Assembly: GCF_000517085.1 (NCBI RefSeq) | Contig: NZ_KI912107.1 | Location: forward strand, 1,116,398 to 1,180,397 | DNA from: Saccharicrinis fermentans DSM 9555 = JCM 21142 | GTDB taxonomy: Bacteria; Bacteroidota; Bacteroidia; Bacteroidales; Marinilabiliaceae | Direction of reading: 5' to 3' | Length of the DNA stretch: 64,000 bases | Part shown: one piece after another, positions 54,521 to 63,683 of the stretch | Layout of the letters: each line of letters begins with the position of its first letter | Position numbering within the stretch: the stretch's first letter is position 1 | The notes under the pieces: model-generated | Database searches by the model: none | Seen by the model: the letters and a program-made list of their open reading frames with translations, nothing else | Told to the model about the DNA's origin: nothing | Position numbers and translations under genes: made by a program

Positions 54521-54622
54521 GTCTTATTTTGTTGCCTATTGTTTCTGCTTTTCTTGTTTGTGTGTGCATTCAATACGGCATTGTTGTGATCGTTTTTGAC
54601 TTCTGTTTTTATCATTCTAATT

Positions 54623-55360
54623 CTATAGGTGAAACAAGCGTTTGAGTTCTCGTCCTTTTTTCATGCGATAATGTACAAACAATAAAATGCCAGAAATGGG
54701 AATGCCTGAAGAGATCACGTATATGCTCCAGCCCATGGTGATTTTTTGGCCAGAATAATAATCCAAAAGAATTTCAACTGCCATGCATATGATACTGGCC
54801 AAAGATAGTATAAGAGCAATAATATTGATTCCTTTTTCTTTGAGTTTTTTGATGAATAAAATGGAGCAAAGAAAAAACAGGTATAGTAACAAAAGAAGTG
54901 GAATACCTGCTTTAAAGCTCCACCCGGTTGCATTTCCCAGATAATCTATGGCCAATATTAAGAACGATAGGGAAGCAAAACTACCCAGGGTTAGCGTTAA
55001 GGATTGATGTCGGAAAAAGCTTAATAAACTGCTGTTTATAAACAAAACAAAACATATTATTGCAGTATACTTAGACCATGAAATATGTTGGCTGGTTAAT
55101 AAATCAATTAAAAATGTGATAATGGTAGCTGATAGTAAAACAATGACCGTTAATTCCCAAAAAAGCTTTCTATTTAGCTGTTTTTCTGGTGTTGTTTTTA
55201 CTTGGTTCTCTTTTTCTTTTTTTCCATGAGAGGAGGTGAATGATGTATTGGTTTCTTGGGATTCTGCCAAGGAGCTTTTTTTATTACTTAGATCATGGCA
55301 TAAAGGACAACTGTCCATGCTTGGGTCTAATTCTACTCCGCAATTTGTACAATATTTCAT
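54623..55360 (-). CDS. Zinc-ribbon membrane protein (DUF6320-like)
   Basis: 245 residues. An N-terminal zinc ribbon with C4-x2-C7 and C18-x2-C21 (CTNCGVELDPSMDSCPLC) is followed by a polar linker and about six hydrophobic segments (about 68-235). The combination is typical of DUF6320 proteins. Its ATG overlaps the stop of the acyltransferase gene by four bases (ATGA at 55357-55360 on the minus strand), so the two are translationally coupled and very probably work together, the membrane protein perhaps as anchor or acyl-chain handler. The reaction is not known. Confidence 0.8.
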   Translation of the reverse strand: MKYCTNCGVELDPSMDSCPLCHDLSNKKSSLAESQETNTSFTSSHGKKEKENQVKTTPEKQLNRKLFWELTVIVLLSATIITFLIDLLTSQHISWSKYTAIICFVLFINSSLLSFFRHQSLTLTLGSFASLSFLILAIDYLGNATGWSFKAGIPLLLLLYLFFLCSILFIKKLKEKGINIIALILSLASIICMAVEILLDYYSGQKITMGWSIYVISSGIPISGILLFVHYRMKKGRELKRLFHL

Positions 55361-56658
55361 AAATCACTTAGTTTTTTGATCTGAACGTGCATACCTTCTT
55401 TAGTCAGGAAACTTAGAAAATATCGCTCTAGTTCTTTAGAGCGTGTGATATTACCAAAGCTAAGAACCAATTTGTCGTGAAAACCTGCTACTCCGCAATT
55501 GATTTTTAGTTTTTTGTTGGGGGGAGGAGGCGTGATAACAAAATAGTCAATTTTATCCTTTAGCTTGTCCGGAACCTTTATTTTACCTAAGTTACTGATA
55601 ACGCTGCAATATTGATATGCACCTTCGGTATAATATTTATAACGTAGAAACAAATTTTTTAATATCAGCGGGATACCACGGACAAGCATTTTTTTTTCAC
55701 CTCCAACATTGCGTGAAATTATTTTACTGATTAATTTTTCATCGGTCTCTAATCTCATCTTGTGATATACTATCTTTAAGATTTCATCAAATGAATATAT
55801 TCCCAAACGAGTGTCAATTTCAGGCATTACAAATAGTGAAAAATTACGCATCGTCTTCGAAGGGTATATATTCCGAAGATTGATTGGTACTTGAATTCGA
55901 ATGACTCTTTTCTTTGATGTGTTTTTATGGGTGGCTATCTGTTGTAGAGCAAACAGTTGAACAGCAATGAGATATTCGGTGATGCTGACTCCTTTTTGTG
56001 CAGATTTGTGTTTTATTTCTTGCATATTGAGTATCGCCACCAATACATCAAACCTAGGTTTCTTATTTAATTTGTAGGGCAGGTGAAATGATTTTGACAG
56101 CCGTGCGGCAAAAGGAATATTATCCTTAAAGTATCTTGAATAGGCATCTTCTGTTTCTGCTTCCAGTAATTGTTTATCGAGGCCTAGTTTCGTTTTATCT
56201 ATGGTATCTGAATGCTTTAAGGAGTGATAAGTGTCAAGAATCCAAATCAAAAATTGAGAAGCACCATATCCATCGGTGAGTATATGTGAACATTCTATAC
56301 TTAACCGGTTCTTGTAAACAAGGATTCGGAGTAAATGAGCGTTGGTATCATGCTTATTAAATGCTTGACAGGGAAGTCCGGTGTCTGGAGCTAGGGTGAA
56401 AGGCCTTTTTGTTTCTTCAAGGTAATACCAAAAGATGCCATGGTGTAAACTTACTTGGTAATAGGGAAATCTTTTCTCTGCCAGTGAAACAGCTTCCAGT
56501 AGGTACCGGATAGCTATTCTGTGGTGTAAAACGGCAGTGCACCGTAAAACCGTTGTGTGCTCTTGCGTGCGAATGGCGGGAAATATCTTTGCCGCATTGT
56601 CTAATGAGAACCAGAATAGTGATTTATTTTTATTACCTATATTATTTTTCCCTTTCAT
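55357..56658 (-). CDS. Condensation/acyltransferase-superfamily protein (alcohol acetyltransferase-like)
   Basis: 433 residues. The CoA-dependent acyltransferase/condensation fold is indicated by the catalytic HxxxDG motif as SHILTDGYG (H125, D129, G130). Support also comes from RIQVPINLRNIYPSKTMRNFSLFV, the counterpart of the DFG-like structural region in the second lobe. An N-terminal start like FWFSLDNAAKIFP is shared with a group of Bacteroidota and Firmicutes proteins found with DUF6320 genes. The likely reaction is transfer of an acyl group to an alcohol or amine; the substrate is unknown. There is no carrier protein or adenylation gene nearby, so this is not a peptide synthetase module. 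Confidence 0.8.
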   Translation of the reverse strand: MKGKNNIGNKNKSLFWFSLDNAAKIFPAIRTQEHTTVLRCTAVLHHRIAIRYLLEAVSLAEKRFPYYQVSLHHGIFWYYLEETKRPFTLAPDTGLPCQAFNKHDTNAHLLRILVYKNRLSIECSHILTDGYGASQFLIWILDTYHSLKHSDTIDKTKLGLDKQLLEAETEDAYSRYFKDNIPFAARLSKSFHLPYKLNKKPRFDVLVAILNMQEIKHKSAQKGVSITEYLIAVQLFALQQIATHKNTSKKRVIRIQVPINLRNIYPSKTMRNFSLFVMPEIDTRLGIYSFDEILKIVYHKMRLETDEKLISKIISRNVGGEKKMLVRGIPLILKNLFLRYKYYTEGAYQYCSVISNLGKIKVPDKLKDKIDYFVITPPPPNKKLKINCGVAGFHDKLVLSFGNITRSKELERYFLSFLTKEGMHVQIKKLSDL

Positions 56659-57005
56659 AAAAAAAAAAAGTTGCTGCCCGTGGCAAAGTAAGCATTCTTT
56701 TGTACAAATTTATTGAGTAATTTTTCCTCTACAAAATATTATTGTTGTTGGAGGATGCTCTCCCAAAATGGTCAAGAAAATATTTGCTAATATTTATTAC
56801 ATTTTATGTATGTCTTTTTTTTCCTTGGTCGCTGTTACTGTTTTATTTATCATTCACTTCTGAGATATTGTGTTATTGTTTGGATGTTTTAACCTGTTTT
56901 ATGTTTAAAATGAGGCGGTCAATTACTATCTTTGAATTCATAAATTATCTCCATTGGTAAAAGGCAGTTCTTGTGTTTTTTATCCTGTAAATTAATGCAA
57001 TTGTT
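56659..57005. other. Intergenic region between divergent genes
   Basis: About 350 AT-rich bases holding the promoters of the acyltransferase (left) and the MBL hydrolase (right). The only clear element is the TATCTTTG box at 56927. A 72-codon frame at 56742-56960 is rich in Phe and Leu from the AT bias and is not considered a gene. Confidence 0.45.
56927..56934 (+). promoter_or_regulatory. TAnnTTTG -7 box for the MBL hydrolase gene
   Basis: TATCTTTG with a TTTA 19 bases upstream as a weak -33 element. Predicted start near 56941, 65 bases before the TTG start codon. Confidence 0.5.
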
Positions 57006-57767
57006 TTGAAAATAACTTTTCTTGGTACCGGAACTTCGCAGGGGGTGCCTGTGATAGCTTGTCAATGTGCAGTCTGTAAATCATTAGATTTGCATGATAA
57101 ACGACTGCGATCATCTGTTTTGATTGAAGTAAATGGAACTCATATTGTTATTGATTCGGGTCCTGACTTCAGGCAGCAGATGTTGGTGAATGATGTTCGT
57201 AAATTGGATGGTATTCTGTTTACTCATGAGCATAAAGACCATACGGCAGGATTGGATGATGTAAGAGCTTTTAACTGGGTGACGCAAAGTCCGGTGAATG
57301 TTTTTGCCGAAAAAAGAGTATTGTCTGCATTAAAAGTTGAGTTTTCTTATGCTTTTGATCCTAAACCTTATCCTGGTGTTCCTAAGATTAACTTGAATGT
57401 CATTGACGAAAAACCCTTTCAAATAAATGGTGTTCATGTTATTCCCATTCGGGGTATGCATATGAATTTACCTGTGCTAGGTTTTCGTATTGGTGACTTT
57501 TCTTATTTGACAGATTTTAATTATATTTCTGATGAATCACTCAATAAAGTTAAGGGTTCAAAGGTGATTGCCTTGAATGCGGTTAGGAAGGAACCTCATA
57601 TTTCTCATTATTGTTTAAGCGAAGCTGTAGAGGTGTTGCAGAAGGCCAAGCCAGAAATGGGCTTGGTGACACATATGTCGCATCAATTGGGCCTATATGC
57701 AGAAGAAAACCCCTTATTACCCCCGGGAATACAGCTGGCATATGACAATTTAGTATTGGAAATTTAG
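57006..57767 (+). CDS. MBL-fold metal-dependent hydrolase (PhnP-like)
   Basis: 253 residues beginning at a TTG codon. This is the only start that gives the family opening MKITFLGTGTSQGVPVI; the frame is closed by TAA at 56988 and the nearby ATG is out of frame. The metal site is intact: THEHKDH (H74, H76, D78, H79), MHMNLPVLGF, THMSHQ. The CQCAVC cluster near residues 19-24 is the structural zinc site of PhnP-like phosphodiesterases, which act on cyclic phosphates. There are no phosphonate genes around, so the substrate is open. The stop overlaps the convergent MFS stop by four bases. Confidence 0.9.
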   Translation: MKITFLGTGTSQGVPVIACQCAVCKSLDLHDKRLRSSVLIEVNGTHIVIDSGPDFRQQMLVNDVRKLDGILFTHEHKDHTAGLDDVRAFNWVTQSPVNVFAEKRVLSALKVEFSYAFDPKPYPGVPKINLNVIDEKPFQINGVHVIPIRGMHMNLPVLGFRIGDFSYLTDFNYISDESLNKVKGSKVIALNAVRKEPHISHYCLSEAVEVLQKAKPEMGLVTHMSHQLGLYAEENPLLPPGIQLAYDNLVLEI

Positions 57768-58954
57768 GTTGGTTTTTCTGATTCTAACGATCGGAGAAAC
57801 AAAAAAATGGAGGATCCGACTAATATTGTAAATACGATACCGATGACCTTTAATGAGAAAGAACGGTCATAGGTGTCGGATAAAAAGCCTACCACTGGCG
57901 CAATAATTGCAAAAAAAGCTCTGATGATCAGACTTCGAATAGATAATACGGTAGCCCGCATATCGTCAGCAGTAATTCGATTGATATAATCTTTCAAAAC
58001 GGGCGTGGCTATTCCTCTACTAAAATAAAATATACCCAGAATAATCAAGATCCAGGCTGACTCCATAAATCCAGAAAGAATATAACTACCTGTAATAATG
58101 ATGGATGTTAGCCAGATGGTCATTTGGGGTTTAAGTCTTGCCTCAATTTTATAGGCAAAGAGTGTTGTTGTTCCTACAATTAAGTTGAGAACAGTGTGGG
58201 TGGCTCCGATGGCATATTCAGAAAAACCGATGTCGTTGAGGTATAATTGATACATCCAAGCCATGGTTAGCGTTGCTGTACCTAGGATGCTTGAATAAAG
58301 TAGATTATACCTTAGTTTGGCATTTTTTATTGTGGCATACCATACGATGCTCCATATATCTTTTATTCCGGGCTTCTTTCTAATGCCACTCCTGATGGGT
58401 TCAATCAACATGATGGACGCAGGAACGGCCATAAATGCAATGCCTGTTTGAAAAATAAAGGGATATCGTATATGTATTGCTGCCAAAGAACCACCTATGA
58501 TACCTGCCAGGGCCTCTGAGTAATTACCTACCGTAAAGTTCCGTCCTTCGTATTTTACATACTCTTTTTCTCGCCCTACACTTTTAAGGGAATCGTACAT
58601 AATAGCTGAATCAGCTCCGGAAACAAAACTTTGTCCTATACCCAGGGTCACTTCAGCCAAGAGAAACCAGTAATATCCCGATGTTGTGGCATAAACCAAA
58701 AAACCTAGCGTTCCCAGTATCGATCCGAATATCAAGGTCTTTCTTCGACCGATAACATCTGCTACATATCCTGATGGAATTTCAAAAATAACGATGGCTA
58801 TGGAGTAAAAAGCCTTTAGTTGAAATGATTCTCTGTCAGAGAATCCCATATCCTTATAAAACAGCATCAAAATAGGCATGGTCAGCATAAACCATTTTGC
58901 TATTTTAATGATGTATAGTTTGCCTATGTTTGACTCAATGCCCGTCCTTGCCAA
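57764..58954 (-). CDS. MFS transporter
   Basis: 396 residues, about 12 transmembrane segments. MFS motif A is present as GYVADVIGRRKTLIFG (about 62-77). LGIGQSFVSGADSAIMYDSL (about 104-123) is typical of a group of uncharacterised MFS exporters in Bacteroidota and Firmicutes. Substrate unknown. It follows the coiled-coil lipoprotein gene by 35 bases in the same direction, so a shared transcript is likely. Confidence 0.88.
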   Translation of the reverse strand: MARTGIESNIGKLYIIKIAKWFMLTMPILMLFYKDMGFSDRESFQLKAFYSIAIVIFEIPSGYVADVIGRRKTLIFGSILGTLGFLVYATTSGYYWFLLAEVTLGIGQSFVSGADSAIMYDSLKSVGREKEYVKYEGRNFTVGNYSEALAGIIGGSLAAIHIRYPFIFQTGIAFMAVPASIMLIEPIRSGIRKKPGIKDIWSIVWYATIKNAKLRYNLLYSSILGTATLTMAWMYQLYLNDIGFSEYAIGATHTVLNLIVGTTTLFAYKIEARLKPQMTIWLTSIIITGSYILSGFMESAWILIILGIFYFSRGIATPVLKDYINRITADDMRATVLSIRSLIIRAFFAIIAPVVGFLSDTYDRSFSLKVIGIVFTILVGSSIFLFLRSLESEKPT

Positions 58955-58989
58955 CCTGTGTCTTGTTGTATTATATGTTAATAATAATT

Positions 58990-59706
58990 TTAATAGTGAC
59001 CTAGTTCTTTGGCCATTTTGTCAATGTGCTTGTTCTTGTTGGGATCTATGATTTTATTATTTGATTTGGCTGATAACATCTCCTTTCTTAGTTCTATTAA
59101 AGAGGAGGAGATGATCTCCATCTTTTGCTTGTTTTTAACCAATTGCTGTTCAAAAGAGAGTAGTTTTTGCTTGTTTACTTCCATCTCTTTGGTTAATTGA
59201 CGGTTGCTACTGCTTACTGCATTGTACTTTTCTTTTTGAAGGGTAAGTTCGTATTCGAGTTTGGAAAATCTCTCTTTGGATAGTTTTAATGCATATTTAA
59301 TGCTGGCAGTATCTCTTTTGAGTTTGATGTTGTCGGAACGTAAACTCTTGAGTTCTTCTACTGTGGTTTGGGTGGATTGCTTCTGCGACTGATATAGTTT
59401 AACAGTCTCCTCTAGTTTATTTTCAAGTGCTTTATTGCTGTCAGTGAGTTGTGTTACCTTAACCAATAAGTCACTAATTTCGTCCGACTTCACTGCATTA
59501 CTTAAGTGTAACTCGCTTTTCATCAATTCAAAATCCGATACGTTGGTTTTTATTCTGGATTGTAAGGTCTTATTCTCGCTAAGGCTCGCACTTAACTCTT
59601 CGTTTAGCTTTGATTTTTCAGCTAAGCATGCTTCGTATTTCTTTTTAGAAACTACACAACTGTTTAATAGTATGGTGCTTACAGTAAGTAATAATACAGT
59701 TCTCAT
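58990..59706 (-). CDS. Coiled-coil lipoprotein
   Basis: 238 residues. The lipobox LLNSC (Cys17) is followed by continuous heptad-type sequence (KLNEELSASLSENKTLQSRIK, then several similar segments to about 215), so it is a long coiled coil attached to a membrane. The C-terminal tail is basic and short. No OmpA peptidoglycan-binding domain follows, unlike many similarly opening Bacteroidota lipoproteins (CVSKKKYE...). Function unknown; it may be a periplasmic spacer or scaffold. Confidence 0.78.
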   Translation of the reverse strand: MRTVLLLTVSTILLNSCVVSKKKYEACLAEKSKLNEELSASLSENKTLQSRIKTNVSDFELMKSELHLSNAVKSDEISDLLVKVTQLTDSNKALENKLEETVKLYQSQKQSTQTTVEELKSLRSDNIKLKRDTASIKYALKLSKERFSKLEYELTLQKEKYNAVSSSNRQLTKEMEVNKQKLLSFEQQLVKNKQKMEIISSSLIELRKEMLSAKSNNKIIDPNKNKHIDKMAKELGHY

Positions 59707-59730
59707 AAGTATCCTGTTTTTTTATGATTC

Positions 59731-59738
59731 CAAAAATA
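59731..59738 (-). promoter_or_regulatory. TAnnTTTG -7 box for the coiled-coil lipoprotein gene
   Basis: The minus strand reads TATTTTTG. Predicted start near 59724, about 18 bases before the ATG at 59706. Confidence 0.45.
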
Positions 59739-59831
59739 GCAAAGTTTTTAATCATTTCCTTCATAAATTTAAAGACATCATCATCAACAAATCGGTATTA
59801 TTCTTACTTTTAAGCATTAAAATTATATGTG

Positions 59832-60986
59832 ATGAATAGAAATGTAATGAAATACAGTCTGTCTTTTATTTTATTGTTTATTATTGGTAAGGTTTTAACT
59901 GCGCAAAATTTTACCGTTACAGGTACGGTTATTAATGCAGAAACGGGAGCTGCTGTTGAATTTGCAAATATTGGTATTGAGGGTACTTATTTGGGAACAG
60001 CCTCAGATATGGATGGAAATTTTGAGATTAAATTATCGGAAGCTTTGCTGGAAAAACAAATCAGTATTTCTGCAGTTGGCTATAAATCAAAAGTATATCA
60101 GGTTAGAGAATGGTCGAAAAAGGATGGATTAATGATACAGTTGGCACCGGTAAATTATGGTATATCGGAGATAAATGTAGCGGCGAAGTCTAAGATTGGG
60201 TACGGGATTATCCGTACTGCGGCCCATCTGATTACTGATAATTATATCGTACAACCATATACTTATCGGTGCTATATGCGTACCGTAACAAATATGAATG
60301 GTAAATCATTCATGGATGAAGCCATCGTATTGTTGACAGATAGTAAAGGATATGGTGAACGGTCATTTGCTGAGGCCTACCAAAATATCCATTACCGTAT
60401 CGTACAAAATAATCCACATAGAAAAGTAGCTTTATTAAAGGAGGGCCTTACTTTTATGGATGATTTGATAAGCTGGGATATCGTGCGTAATCCTGGTAAC
60501 ATACTATCGGTGGAATCAATGAACGATTTTGAGGTAAATGTGGAGGGAGAAACGGCGCTGGATGGTGATTCTGTGTGGGTGCTTTCGTATGATTGCCAAA
60601 AGCCAGATGTTCAAAATGCTGGAGATCCACAATTAACAACGTATAAAGGGAAAATATGGGTGACGCAAGAAAATAATAAGGTATTAAAAAATAGCTTTGA
60701 AGCAACGCGGATAGGTGCATCTCGTCATGGAAATAGTTTTTATGTTAGTAAGGAAAATGCAACACCATTGAAATATAAGGTCGAAACGCATTATAAAAGG
60801 AAGGATGGTAAGCTGGCCTTAAACTCGGTGCAATATCTACAGGAGGAAAGCAATGGACAGGAAACGGCTGTTTATTTGAAAGTTGTGGAGGTGGAAGCCT
60901 ATGATAATCGTATTACTGGACGACAATATTATAATGGAGACGATAAAAATGAAGGTTTCTGGAATAAATACAAGCGGCCGGAATAA
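59832..60986 (+). CDS. Exported protein with CarboxypepD-regulatory-like domain
   Basis: 384 residues from the ATG at 59832 (a GTG one codon earlier is less likely). A signal peptide (YSLSFILLFIIGKVLTAQ) is followed by a carboxypeptidase-regulatory-like beta-sandwich (about 29-115): TVTGTVINAETGAAVEFANIGIEGTYLGTASDMDGNFEI. The remaining 270 residues are an outer-membrane-lipoprotein-like beta-rich region (YTYRCYMRTVTNMNGKSF, KGKIWVTQENNKVLKNSFEATR) that resembles the N-terminal half of DUF5686-type proteins but lacks their barrel. Function unknown. It is divergent from the coiled-coil lipoprotein. Confidence 0.8.
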   Translation: MNRNVMKYSLSFILLFIIGKVLTAQNFTVTGTVINAETGAAVEFANIGIEGTYLGTASDMDGNFEIKLSEALLEKQISISAVGYKSKVYQVREWSKKDGLMIQLAPVNYGISEINVAAKSKIGYGIIRTAAHLITDNYIVQPYTYRCYMRTVTNMNGKSFMDEAIVLLTDSKGYGERSFAEAYQNIHYRIVQNNPHRKVALLKEGLTFMDDLISWDIVRNPGNILSVESMNDFEVNVEGETALDGDSVWVLSYDCQKPDVQNAGDPQLTTYKGKIWVTQENNKVLKNSFEATRIGASRHGNSFYVSKENATPLKYKVETHYKRKDGKLALNSVQYLQEESNGQETAVYLKVVEVEAYDNRITGRQYYNGDDKNEGFWNKYKRPE

Positions 60987-61367
60987 TTGGGTTGTATTAT
61001 GGTACGCGACCTATTTATTGTCTTATGAAACCGACATGGACAACCCAAATAATTGGACTTTCAGCGATGATTGAATTCAGCATGGCTTAGTATGGTTTCG
61101 CTAATTTTTAAACATATAAAACTCGCCGAAGTTAAGTATACTAACGTGTGATAAATATTTCGCATGGTCCGTTTCTTGTTTCATTATAGTTTGCTATTTC
61201 TGCAAACTTAAATACCGCTACTTTGGATTTTTTTTATTGCTTTTTTGATGCCTATCACGACCAATTATGAATAGATCAGGTTAGAATTAAAAGTGATCAA
61301 ATGTGTTGTCATTTTTTAGAATATTTATTACTTTAACACGCAGGGAACAATCTAAACAAAACAAGCG
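60987..61367. other. Long intergenic region with an inverted repeat and direct repeats
   Basis: TTGGGTTGT (60987-60995) and ACAACCCAA (61040-61048) form a 9-bp inverted repeat with a 44-base loop. AATAATTGG occurs directly at 60982-60990 and 61047-61055, overlapping the arms. Further right, AGTTTGC/GCAAACT (61188-61194, 61202-61208) is a smaller hairpin. No gene, RNA or full promoter match is seen. The first structure could be a long-loop terminator or a remnant of a tiny element. Confidence 0.4.
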
Positions 61368-62483
61368 ATGGAAGATAAAATAATTACCTTAGCGACATTG
61401 TCATTTGAAAAAGCACAACTTATTAAAACCTTATTGGGCAACGTGGATGTAGAATGCTTTCTGGAGAATATTAATTTGGTTCAGGGAGCCGTGTCTACGG
61501 GTGTAAAGGTTAATATTAAAGAAGTTGATTTTCAAAAAGCGCTTGTTATTTTTGACGCCATTCATGCGTCTGAATTTGATACCAATAAAGTTAAGGTTGA
61601 AGCCACAGAAGGAATTAAAGTATTGGTTCCGGTTGATTTTTCGGAGTATTCTCAGAATGCAGTAGATATTGCGTTTGATTGGGTGGCGAAAAGTAGGGGA
61701 GAACTCGTCTTGTTTAATGCCTACTACTCACCTATGAATACTGGACTCCCTTTCAGTGATGCCTATGTGTATGATGTCAATTCTGATGACCTCAGTTTTG
61801 AGATGAAAGAAATGGCTGAAAAGAGATTGCGACTTATGAAAGAAGAGCTTGAAAAACGTATTGTTAATCAGGGTATTCATTCTATTAATGTGAGTACTGA
61901 AATAAGACGTGGTATAGCCGAGCACGAAATTCTTGCTTTTAGCGAGCACTATAATCCATCTTTAATTGTGATGGGAACTAGAGGGGCTGATAAAAAGGCT
62001 GTGGACTTGATAGGTAGTGTCACTGCAGAAATAATTGAAGGAGCCAAGGTTCCTGTTTTAGCTGTTCCGGAGTGTTTTAAATATGAAGGGCTGGATAAAA
62101 TTAATAGCATTGGATATCTTTCGGTATTTGGAGAAAGTGACTTTGGTTCTATACAAAAGTTATCCACTATCATAAAAGCACTTGATGTGGTGGTGAAATG
62201 TGCACATATAACTGGTAGTGATAAGGTTGCGGTGAATAGAGTGAAAATGGATGGACTTGTGGATCATTTTGAGCATAATAAAATAGGTAAGGAGCTTGAT
62301 TTTAGATTGATTGAGAATGAGGACTTTTGGGTGGGAGTAGAGAGTTTTGTTTTATCTGATCAAATAGATATTTTGGCCTTTACCACATTTAAACGAAGTC
62401 TTATTTCAAGATTGTTAAATCCATCTATTGCCAAAAAAATGCTTTTTCATTCAACAACACCATTGTTGGTATTTCATTCATAA
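61368..62483 (+). CDS. Universal stress protein with N-terminal DUF2007-like domain
   Basis: 371 residues. Residues 1-70 look like a DUF2007 signal-transducing domain (LATLSFEKAQLIKTLLGNVDVECFLENI, VKVNIKEVDFQKALVIF). From about 83 a UspA fold follows: IKVLVPVDFSEYSQNAVDIAFDW, RGIAEHEILAFSEHYNPSLIVMGTRGADKKAVDLIGSVTAEII. The G-2x-G-9x-G-S/T nucleotide motif is present as GTRGADKK....GSV, so ATP binding is likely. A second, degenerate Usp half (about 240-371) lacks that motif. This is a cytoplasmic stress-response protein; the extra sensor-like domain is unusual. Confidence 0.85.
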   Translation: MEDKIITLATLSFEKAQLIKTLLGNVDVECFLENINLVQGAVSTGVKVNIKEVDFQKALVIFDAIHASEFDTNKVKVEATEGIKVLVPVDFSEYSQNAVDIAFDWVAKSRGELVLFNAYYSPMNTGLPFSDAYVYDVNSDDLSFEMKEMAEKRLRLMKEELEKRIVNQGIHSINVSTEIRRGIAEHEILAFSEHYNPSLIVMGTRGADKKAVDLIGSVTAEIIEGAKVPVLAVPECFKYEGLDKINSIGYLSVFGESDFGSIQKLSTIIKALDVVVKCAHITGSDKVAVNRVKMDGLVDHFEHNKIGKELDFRLIENEDFWVGVESFVLSDQIDILAFTTFKRSLISRLLNPSIAKKMLFHSTTPLLVFHS

Positions 62484-62522
62484 TTTTCTATTTTAGGGCG
62501 ACCTATAATGTTGTTACCTAAT

Positions 62523-63413
62523 ATGGGAAAAACAATTTTTGTTGCATTTTTAATTTTCAAACTTGGATGTTTAACTATTCTGGGACAAGAATTGTACCCC
62601 GTTAGAGGAACTGTTTATGTGAGGGAAGGTAAGGCGGTAAAAGTGAACCTATCTATTAGTAAGGAGGGCACTGAGAAACGAGTCCCTGTGGATGTGAATG
62701 GTGATTTTGTGACATATCTCACCTGGAATGGTGTTTTTCAATTTCGGTTTTCTAAGCCGGGATATATTAGTAAAATAATAAGTTTTAGTACGCAGTTGCC
62801 CGAGGAAGTAGATAAGAGTAATATCTTTCCATATGAAATTTTGGTGGAATTATTTCCTACTTTTCCAGAGGTGGATACCGCTTTTTTTAAGCGTCCTGTG
62901 GCAAAAATTAAATATTCAAAAGAGGATAACGATTTTGTTTACGATCTGGATTATCAGCTGATTATTCAACGGAAAATGAAGCAGATCAAAACGCAATATG
63001 AAGCTTGGAAAAAGAATATTGTTGCGAAACCTAAAAGCTCAAGGGCTGCACTATTAAAAGAAAGAGAGGAAAGTGCCATTCGTTATCAGAAGAGCGTTGA
63101 GATTAAACAAAAAGGAGCTGCTCTGTCGACTTCAACAAAAGTGCCTTCCAAGTCTATAAAGTCAATTGTTAAAGAAGAAAGACCTTTTGATTTTCCTCCC
63201 TTGCAAGATTCTTATCCTGAGGGGAAATCCATTGAAATTCATGAATTAAAGGGGAAAGTTATTACCCGTGTGATTATCAAAAATGGAAAGTATCAAAAGA
63301 TATTTTATAAAGTGAAGCATAATTGGGGTGGTCTGTATTACTTTGTTCAAGAATCTCCATCTCATTATAGAAATATCTCGAAGTATAACTTTGAAAAGGC
63401 AACAAAAATTTAG
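62523..63413 (+). CDS. Exported protein of unknown function
   Basis: 296 residues from the ATG at 62523 (another ATG at 62508 adds five residues). A signal peptide (GKTIFVAFLIFKLGCLTILGQ) is followed by a beta-sandwich-like region (YPVRGTVYVREGKAVKVNLSISKEG, FQFRFSKPGYISKIISF, about 25-100) that resembles a degenerate carboxypeptidase-regulatory-like domain. A lysine-rich helical stretch (about 145-200) and a small beta-rich C-terminal part complete the protein. No known family is recognised. It starts 40 bases after the Usp gene, so the two may be co-transcribed. Confidence 0.7.
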   Translation: MGKTIFVAFLIFKLGCLTILGQELYPVRGTVYVREGKAVKVNLSISKEGTEKRVPVDVNGDFVTYLTWNGVFQFRFSKPGYISKIISFSTQLPEEVDKSNIFPYEILVELFPTFPEVDTAFFKRPVAKIKYSKEDNDFVYDLDYQLIIQRKMKQIKTQYEAWKKNIVAKPKSSRAALLKEREESAIRYQKSVEIKQKGAALSTSTKVPSKSIKSIVKEERPFDFPPLQDSYPEGKSIEIHELKGKVITRVIIKNGKYQKIFYKVKHNWGGLYYFVQESPSHYRNISKYNFEKATKI

Positions 63414-63618
63414 GGATGTGAAATGCCTTATATGTTGTTAGATAGTCGGTTTGATATGTTGGGATGCTTAATAGATGAGATGATCGTGTTGCTAAAAAAA
63501 TAGAAGTTCTTGTTGGCTGATGCGGATCAAAGAGAAACGAATGAGGTATGCCCGTAGTAAGTAAATGATTCATTTTTGTTATCAAAGCTTAAAATCATAG
63601 CAAAAGTCATGTTTTAAT

Positions 63619-63648
63619 TTTGTCGATTGAAATAAATCCCTATTTTTG
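63619..63648 (+). promoter_or_regulatory. Complete Bacteroidota promoter of the threonine leader and thrA
   Basis: TTTG (63619-63622), an 18-base spacer and TATTTTTG (63641-63648) match the -33/-7 consensus TTTG...TAnnTTTG. Predicted start near 63655, about 29 bases before the leader ATG. Confidence 0.7.
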
Positions 63649-63683
63649 CATTATAAAATAAAAGCAAAATGCATTTATAGCTT

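Noticed and set aside
56742-56960. 72-codon frame as a membrane protein gene
   Set aside because: Its hydrophobicity follows from AT-rich, T-biased sequence; it overlaps the promoter of the MBL gene and has no recognisable signature or start context.
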